From an uncultured Varibaculum sp. (lineage in GTDB: Bacteria; Actinomycetota; Actinomycetes; Actinomycetales; Actinomycetaceae), in assembly GCA_947253735.1 (NCBI GenBank), contig CAMYAU010000064.1, forward strand, positions 1 through 9,291: a DNA stretch of 9,291 nt, in the 5' to 3' direction. Positions 6,577 to 9,291 of the stretch are shown piece after piece. The position numbers were made by a program, and so were the translations under genes. The notes under the pieces were generated by a model. It was given only the letters and a program-made list of their open reading frames with translations, was not told where the DNA came from and made no database searches. Position 1 is the first letter of the stretch; each line of letters begins with the position of its first letter.

Positions 6577-6634
6577 CCGGAAACAGTTCAACCTTAAGCG
6601 GTCACTTGAGGGTTTTGTTAAACAGCTGTTCCGG
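6577..6634. other. Nested inverted-repeat element in the convergent intergenic region
   Basis: An outer stem pairs CCGGAAACAG (6577-6586) with CTGTTCCGG (6626-6634), with one bulged A. Inside it, AACCTTAAG (6590-6598) pairs with CTTGAGGGTT (6605-6614) around a 6-nt loop, with one bulge and one G-U. The 10-bp palindrome AACAGCTGTT (6621-6630) overlaps the right arm. The element sits 17 bp past the operon terminator. It could be a protein-binding site, a piece of structured RNA, or chance; no promoter for it is evident. Confidence 0.3.
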
Positions 6635-6830
6635 TTGGGAACTTTAGGACTTACTCCCCAGCTACTCCCTGTTGAAAACCTTTACAAAGAAGTGAAACTT
6701 TATGGCTTGCCGGGAACTTTGCTGCAGGTTATCCCCAGATGACCTGCCTACCACCTCGTTTAAGCAGATAGTACATTTAATATTGCCACTACCAGTTGAA
6801 ACTAGCCATACCCTCAAGGTTTACCTGAGA

Positions 6831-6880
6831 TTAACCATAATAAATTTGACATTTCCAATTATCTCGCTAGTGAAAAAGTA
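6831..6880. other. AT-rich block beside the DnaA-box cluster
   Basis: By my count 37 of these 50 bases are A or T, clearly more than in the flanking genes. The block immediately borders the DnaA-like boxes that begin at 6882. In replication origins such a block can be the unwinding element, but AT-richness is also common in intergenic DNA. The rest of the gene-free stretch 6561-6967 contains the nested inverted repeat at 6577-6634, an isolated box-like TTATCCCCA at 6729-6737, and nothing else that I recognise. Confidence 0.4.
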
Positions 6881-6881
6881 G

Positions 6882-6959
6882 ATATCCACAGAGAATATCC
6901 ACAGGCTTGTTAACTGGTGTAAAACCGCAGTAAAAACTGTGGATAAAACCTGTGGAAAC
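6882..6959. promoter_or_regulatory. Cluster of four DnaA-box-like 9-mers in dyad symmetry
   Basis: Two + strand copies of ATATCCACA (6882-6890 and 6895-6903; 8 of 9 to TTATCCACA) start 13 bp apart. Two minus-strand copies face them, also 13 bp apart: a perfect TTATCCACA (6946-6938) and GTTTCCACA (6959-6951; 7 of 9). Positions x and 13841-x pair, so TCCACAG (6885-6891) mirrors CTGTGGA (6950-6956) and TATCCACAG (6896-6904) mirrors CTGTGGATA (6937-6945) about one centre near 6920. The site lies between two convergent gene ends, where promoters are not needed. It may be bound by DnaA as an origin, titration site or regulatory cluster; no dnaA, dnaN or rpmH gene is visible here. Confidence 0.6.
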
Positions 6960-6967
6960 TTTTTGTT

Positions 6968-7888
6968 TTATTCATTAAGTGTGCGCCCGGTGAGCGTTTC
7001 GTAGATCTCTTGATAACGGTCAGATGTTTGCTTAACCACATCTGCCGGAATCTTCGGGGGAGCTTGCCGTTTATATGGTTGCCATTGGCATTCGTCAGAA
7101 TCCACCCAATCGCGCAAGATCTGGGTGTCTAACCGAGGATTGCGCTTCCCAACTTCATAGCTGTCAGCATTCCAAAAACGGGAAGAGTCCGGAGTTAGTA
7201 CTTCGTCTCCCAATACCACTGCCTCCCCGCCGTAAGGCAGAGCCGAACCAAACTCGAACTTGGTTGATCCCAAGATAATCCCGCGCTCTAAAGCAATCTT
7301 GGCCGCCCGCTGATAAAGATCCAGCGAGTACTCGATGATTTGATCCACACGTCCGCTGCCTACTAGACCCTGCAACGCTTCCCAAGAAACATTAGCGTCA
7401 TGTCGTCCCATCTGGGTTTTTGCAACCGGATTAAAAACTGGTTCCTCTAGTTTTTGGTCCTGTTGCAGACCGGCAGGCATCCGCCCTCCCCCGATCGTGC
7501 CTTTTGCCTGATATTCCCGCCAGGCTTCACCCGCCAAGTACCCGGACACGTGACATTCCAAGGGGTACATATCCAGGCGCCGACAAATCATTGCTCGACC
7601 CGCTGCCATCTCTGGTACCGAAGAAGTAGAGAGGAAGTGGTTGGGAATCGAATCTCCAAGCTGTTCCAACCACCAGGTGGTCAATTGGGTAAGTGCAACA
7701 CCTTTCCCGGGAATTTCGGTAGGAAACACCTGGCCATAGGCACTGAAACGGTCAGTAGCCACAATCAGAACCGTATCCGAATCATGAGCTGACTGCCCAG
7801 CTGGATAGTATATTTCGCGTTCTTTGCCAGAAAACAAATGGCGCCAGCCACGTAACGCCGGAGTATCTCTTGACGACATGTTTATCAT
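6968..7888 (-). CDS. purC: SAICAR synthase PurC
   Basis: PurC joins aspartate to CAIR using ATP, giving SAICAR in de novo purine synthesis in the cytoplasm. The 306 residues show the family blocks in order: LFSGKEREIYY (18-28), the ATP-site region with VATDRFSAYGQVFPTEIPGKG (43-63), CRRLDMYPLECHVSGYLAG (102-120), the GTIGGG loop (130-135), HDANVSW (163-169), GSTKFEFG (207-214) and the signature LTPDSSRFW (231-239). Two positions differ from the usual motifs as I recall them: AKTQMG at 156-161 where most members have a K-A-E run, and LDTQ at 253-256 where DKQ is common. The start may be ATG 7888 or ATG 7879, the latter giving MSSRDTP; neither has a strong ribosome site. It stands alone, divergent from the CDF gene. 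Confidence 0.95.
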   Translation of the reverse strand: MINMSSRDTPALRGWRHLFSGKEREIYYPAGQSAHDSDTVLIVATDRFSAYGQVFPTEIPGKGVALTQLTTWWLEQLGDSIPNHFLSTSSVPEMAAGRAMICRRLDMYPLECHVSGYLAGEAWREYQAKGTIGGGRMPAGLQQDQKLEEPVFNPVAKTQMGRHDANVSWEALQGLVGSGRVDQIIEYSLDLYQRAAKIALERGIILGSTKFEFGSALPYGGEAVVLGDEVLTPDSSRFWNADSYEVGKRNPRLDTQILRDWVDSDECQWQPYKRQAPPKIPADVVKQTSDRYQEIYETLTGRTLNE

Positions 7889-7920
7889 TCTTACACTTTT
7901 TATTTAGATTTGGGAACGTA

Positions 7921-7940
7921 GTAGACAAAAGTAGATAAAA
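7921..7940. repeat. Two tandem 10-bp repeats (GTAGAYAAAA) between purC and the CDF gene
   Basis: GTAGACAAAA (7921-7930) is followed directly by GTAGATAAAA (7931-7940), with 9 of 10 bases the same. One helical turn apart, the copies lie in the 120-bp divergent region that must hold both promoters. A few bases on, TGTGGTTAA (7946-7954) reads TTAACCACA on the minus strand, an 8 of 9 match to a DnaA box. An operator role is inference. Confidence 0.35.
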
Positions 7941-7993
7941 ACTTCTGTGGTTAAAATAGAAAGCATCTTTATCTATTTAGGTGTCCCTTACTT

Positions 7994-8000
7994 AGAGGTG
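7994..8000 (+). promoter_or_regulatory. Ribosome binding site that fixes the GTG start of the CDF transporter
   Basis: AGAGGTG (7994-8000) is a good match to the anti-16S sequence and lies 8 nt before GTG at 8009. No ATG occurs in frame before residue 65, so this site supports initiation at GTG. The core AGGTGTC occurs twice, at 7979-7985 and 7996-8002. Confidence 0.7.
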
Positions 8001-8008
8001 TCTTAACT

Positions 8009-8914
8009 GTGCATCAACATGCTCATACCGATGGTTCTACTCGTACCCGACTGCTGATCGCCGCTGCCATTACCCTGGCAGTTCTTCTCGCCCAACTAAT
8101 TGGCTCTATCATTTCCGGTTCTCTAGCTCTGGCAGCAGATACCGGTCACGTAGCGATAGATTCCATAGGATTGTTTCTGGCTGCCTTCACCGCGACTTTG
8201 ATGACTCGCCCCGCAAGCGGGGAACTAACTTATGGATATGCCCGCTTAGAGGCGATTGCGGGAGGGATCCAAGCCGGGATGATCATTATCATCTGCAGCA
8301 TAATCGGTTACCAAGGAATTCTACGGCTGATCACCCCCGCTCCGGTTGATGGTACCCAAATGGCGGCCTGGGCGGTAGCCGGGTTAATCGGTAACTTGGC
8401 ATCTATGTTGGTAATGCTGGGGAGACATCGCGATAATTTAAATATTCGGGCCGCATTCCTAGAGGTTTCGGTAGATGCAATTTCCTCAGTTGGGGTAATC
8501 GCTGGCGGAATCATCACCCGTCTCACTGGCATTACCCGGGTTGATGCGGTGATTTCCTTGCTAATTGCGGGCGCTATGCTACCGCGCGGATACAAACTAT
8601 TAAAGGAAGCAGGCTCCATCCTGCTTGACCGCGCCCCCAGCGAATTAAAGGTGGCCGAGATTCGGGAACACATTCTGCAAGTAGAACACGTAACCGGAAT
8701 CCATGACTTACACGTGTGGCCCCTCAATTCTCATACGGTACTTTTGTCAGCACATATAATTATTGCCCAAGAATGCTATCGAGATGGGCACGCACTGGAG
8801 GTATTACACCAGGTAGAAGAGTGCATGAAGGCCCATTTCCCGCGCAGAATCGAGCATTGCACCCTCCAGATTGAACCCGAAGGCCACGCCGCCCACGAAA
8901 CCTTAAAGCACTAA
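8009..8914 (+). CDS. Cation diffusion facilitator (CDF) family metal exporter
   Basis: A six-helix membrane antiporter that moves a divalent metal, probably zinc or a similar ion, out of the cytoplasm in exchange for protons. The N-terminus is His-rich (His2, 4 and 6). Hydrophobic segments lie at about 15-35, 40-62, 85-105, 118-137, 148-170 and 177-190. Helix 2 carries ADTGHVAID with metal-site residues Asp44, His47 and Asp51. Helix 5 has LEVSVD (151-156), so Glu152 stands where zinc CDFs of the CzcD/ZitB type have His, with Asp156 kept. The cytoplasmic C-terminal domain contains the typical GIHDLHVWPLNSHTVLLSAH block with His232, 235, 242 and 249. It is 301 residues long, normal for the family, and is the only metal gene here. 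It starts at GTG, divergent from purC, with no clear metal-regulator site. Confidence 0.92.
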   Translation: MHQHAHTDGSTRTRLLIAAAITLAVLLAQLIGSIISGSLALAADTGHVAIDSIGLFLAAFTATLMTRPASGELTYGYARLEAIAGGIQAGMIIIICSIIGYQGILRLITPAPVDGTQMAAWAVAGLIGNLASMLVMLGRHRDNLNIRAAFLEVSVDAISSVGVIAGGIITRLTGITRVDAVISLLIAGAMLPRGYKLLKEAGSILLDRAPSELKVAEIREHILQVEHVTGIHDLHVWPLNSHTVLLSAHIIIAQECYRDGHALEVLHQVEECMKAHFPRRIEHCTLQIEPEGHAAHETLKH

Positions 8915-8970
8915 TTGCGGAAACTGTATAGCAAAGCAATCCCCGATTTTCGCGCTACCAACAGCAAAAC

Positions 8971-9008
8971 AGCAATAGGAGACCCGCTGAATAGCCATTA
9001 GCAATAGG
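8971..9008 (+). repeat. Short direct repeat AGCAATAGG downstream of the CDF gene
   Basis: AGCAATAGG occurs at 8971-8979 and again at 9000-9008. The 258-bp gap between the CDF stop and the last gene holds no other recognisable element except the terminator at 9091-9123. The repeat is short and may be chance. Confidence 0.2.
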
Positions 9009-9090
9009 GTTTAGTGCCTACACCCCAATGTTTACTCGAAAGAGGATGCTCATAGTCCGAGCACTGGAACTCAAGAATACAAAAAGCATG

Positions 9091-9123
9091 AAAAAGACGG
9101 CCGGAAACTTTTGTCTCCGGCCG
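9091..9123 (-). terminator. Intrinsic terminator of the minus-strand gene at the right edge
   Basis: An 8-bp perfect stem (CGGCCGGA at 9098-9105 with TCCGGCCG at 9116-9123) encloses a 10-nt loop. On the minus strand it is followed by TCTTTTT (9097-9091), the classic form, about 50 nt after the stop at 9173. On the + strand only a broken T-rich run follows (CCTTCCTCTTATTTTT), so it may also stop CDF transcripts, less efficiently. Confidence 0.85.
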
Positions 9124-9172
9124 CCTTCCTCTTATTTTTCACAAAGGAAAGAGGTGACTCCCAGCTGGGAGG

Positions 9173-9291
9173 TTACTTCAGTGCCTGCAGGCGCTCACGT
9201 AGCTTCGTGAGCTCATCGGCAATCGCCTTGGGTAGTTTGTCACCGAACTGCGAGAAGTACTTCTCGGTGTCTTCGGTTTCGGCCAACCAGG
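9173..9291 (-). CDS. pckG: Probable phosphoenolpyruvate carboxykinase (GTP), C-terminal end only
   Basis: On the minus strand an open frame enters from the right edge and ends at TAA (9175-9173). The last 38 residues begin WLAETEDTEKYFSQFG, continue DKLPKAIADELTKLRERL and end QALK. A Trp, then an acidic helix, FG-D-x-LP and a Leu/Arg-rich final helix is how actinobacterial GTP-type PEPCK proteins end as I remember them. That enzyme makes phosphoenolpyruvate from oxaloacetate in gluconeogenesis. The fragment is short and contains no catalytic residue, so the name is tentative, while its coding nature is supported by the terminator placed just after it. Confidence 0.5.
   Translation of the reverse strand, partial: WLAETEDTEKYFSQFGDKLPKAIADELTKLRERLQALK

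Noticed and set aside
6485..6742. An 85-codon + strand frame after the GlsB-like gene
   Set aside because: It needs a TTG start with no ribosome site, runs straight through the strong terminator stem and its T run, and has no recognisable domain.
6883..6958. Reading the dyad as a rho-independent terminator for purC or for the + strand
   Set aside because: The arms are interrupted by a 4-base mismatch block and separated by a 32-nt loop, and no T run follows on the purC side. A T-rich stretch does follow on the + strand, but that operon already has a perfect terminator 320 bp earlier. The 9-mer identity fits DnaA boxes better.
7454..7792. 112-codon + strand frame inside purC
   Set aside because: It is opposite to conserved PurC motifs, has low-complexity composition and no ribosome site.
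9028..9210. 60-codon + strand frame near the right edge
   Set aside because: It crosses the terminator at 9091-9123 and the 3' end of the minus-strand gene; no homology or ribosome site is apparent.
1..9291. CRISPR array, prophage, insertion sequence or toxin-antitoxin pair
   Set aside because: I looked for regularly spaced repeats, transposase or integrase motifs, terminal inverted repeats with target duplication, and small overlapping gene pairs, and found none.

Overview
This window looks like an ordinary stretch of chromosome from an actinobacterium of moderate GC (by eye about half G+C). A host in the Actinomycetaceae, such as the Varibaculum/Mobiluncus/Actinomyces group, is my inference. 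It rests on a ModB-ModC fusion, a Glu-Asp-Phe tRNA cluster in which only tRNA-Phe carries an encoded CCA, and a probable GTP-type PEP carboxykinase tail. I see no transposase, integrase, phage gene, CRISPR array or attachment site.

Left part (1-2700): the 3' portion of a fused molybdate permease/ATPase gene is followed by thiL (thiamine-phosphate kinase), both on the + strand. They meet a minus-strand tRNA cluster transcribed in the order Glu, Asp, Phe.

Centre (2855-6560): a tightly packed + strand operon encodes an MscS-type mechanosensitive channel, MsrB, an endonuclease/exonuclease/phosphatase-fold hydrolase, an RhtA-like DMT-family exporter and a small GlsB/YeaQ-type membrane protein. 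It closes with a perfect 14-bp terminator. Osmotic release, repair of oxidised protein and envelope stress are a plausible common theme, but that is inference.

Right part (6561-9291): a gene-free region of about 400 bp lies between two convergent 3' ends. It holds an AT-rich block and a symmetric group of four DnaA-box-like 9-mers, one of them a perfect TTATCCACA on the minus strand. This is the most interesting signal in the window: an origin-like or DnaA-titration/regulatory cluster with no dnaA gene in view. purC (minus strand) follows, then a divergent CDF-family metal exporter, and finally the C-terminal end of a probable PEP carboxykinase on the minus strand with its own terminator.

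I found no clear new multi-gene defence or mobile system. The points worth following are the DnaA-box cluster, a structured element next to it, the ModBC fusion, and a few smaller oddities in tRNA-Glu, the CDF transporter and possible leaderless expression.
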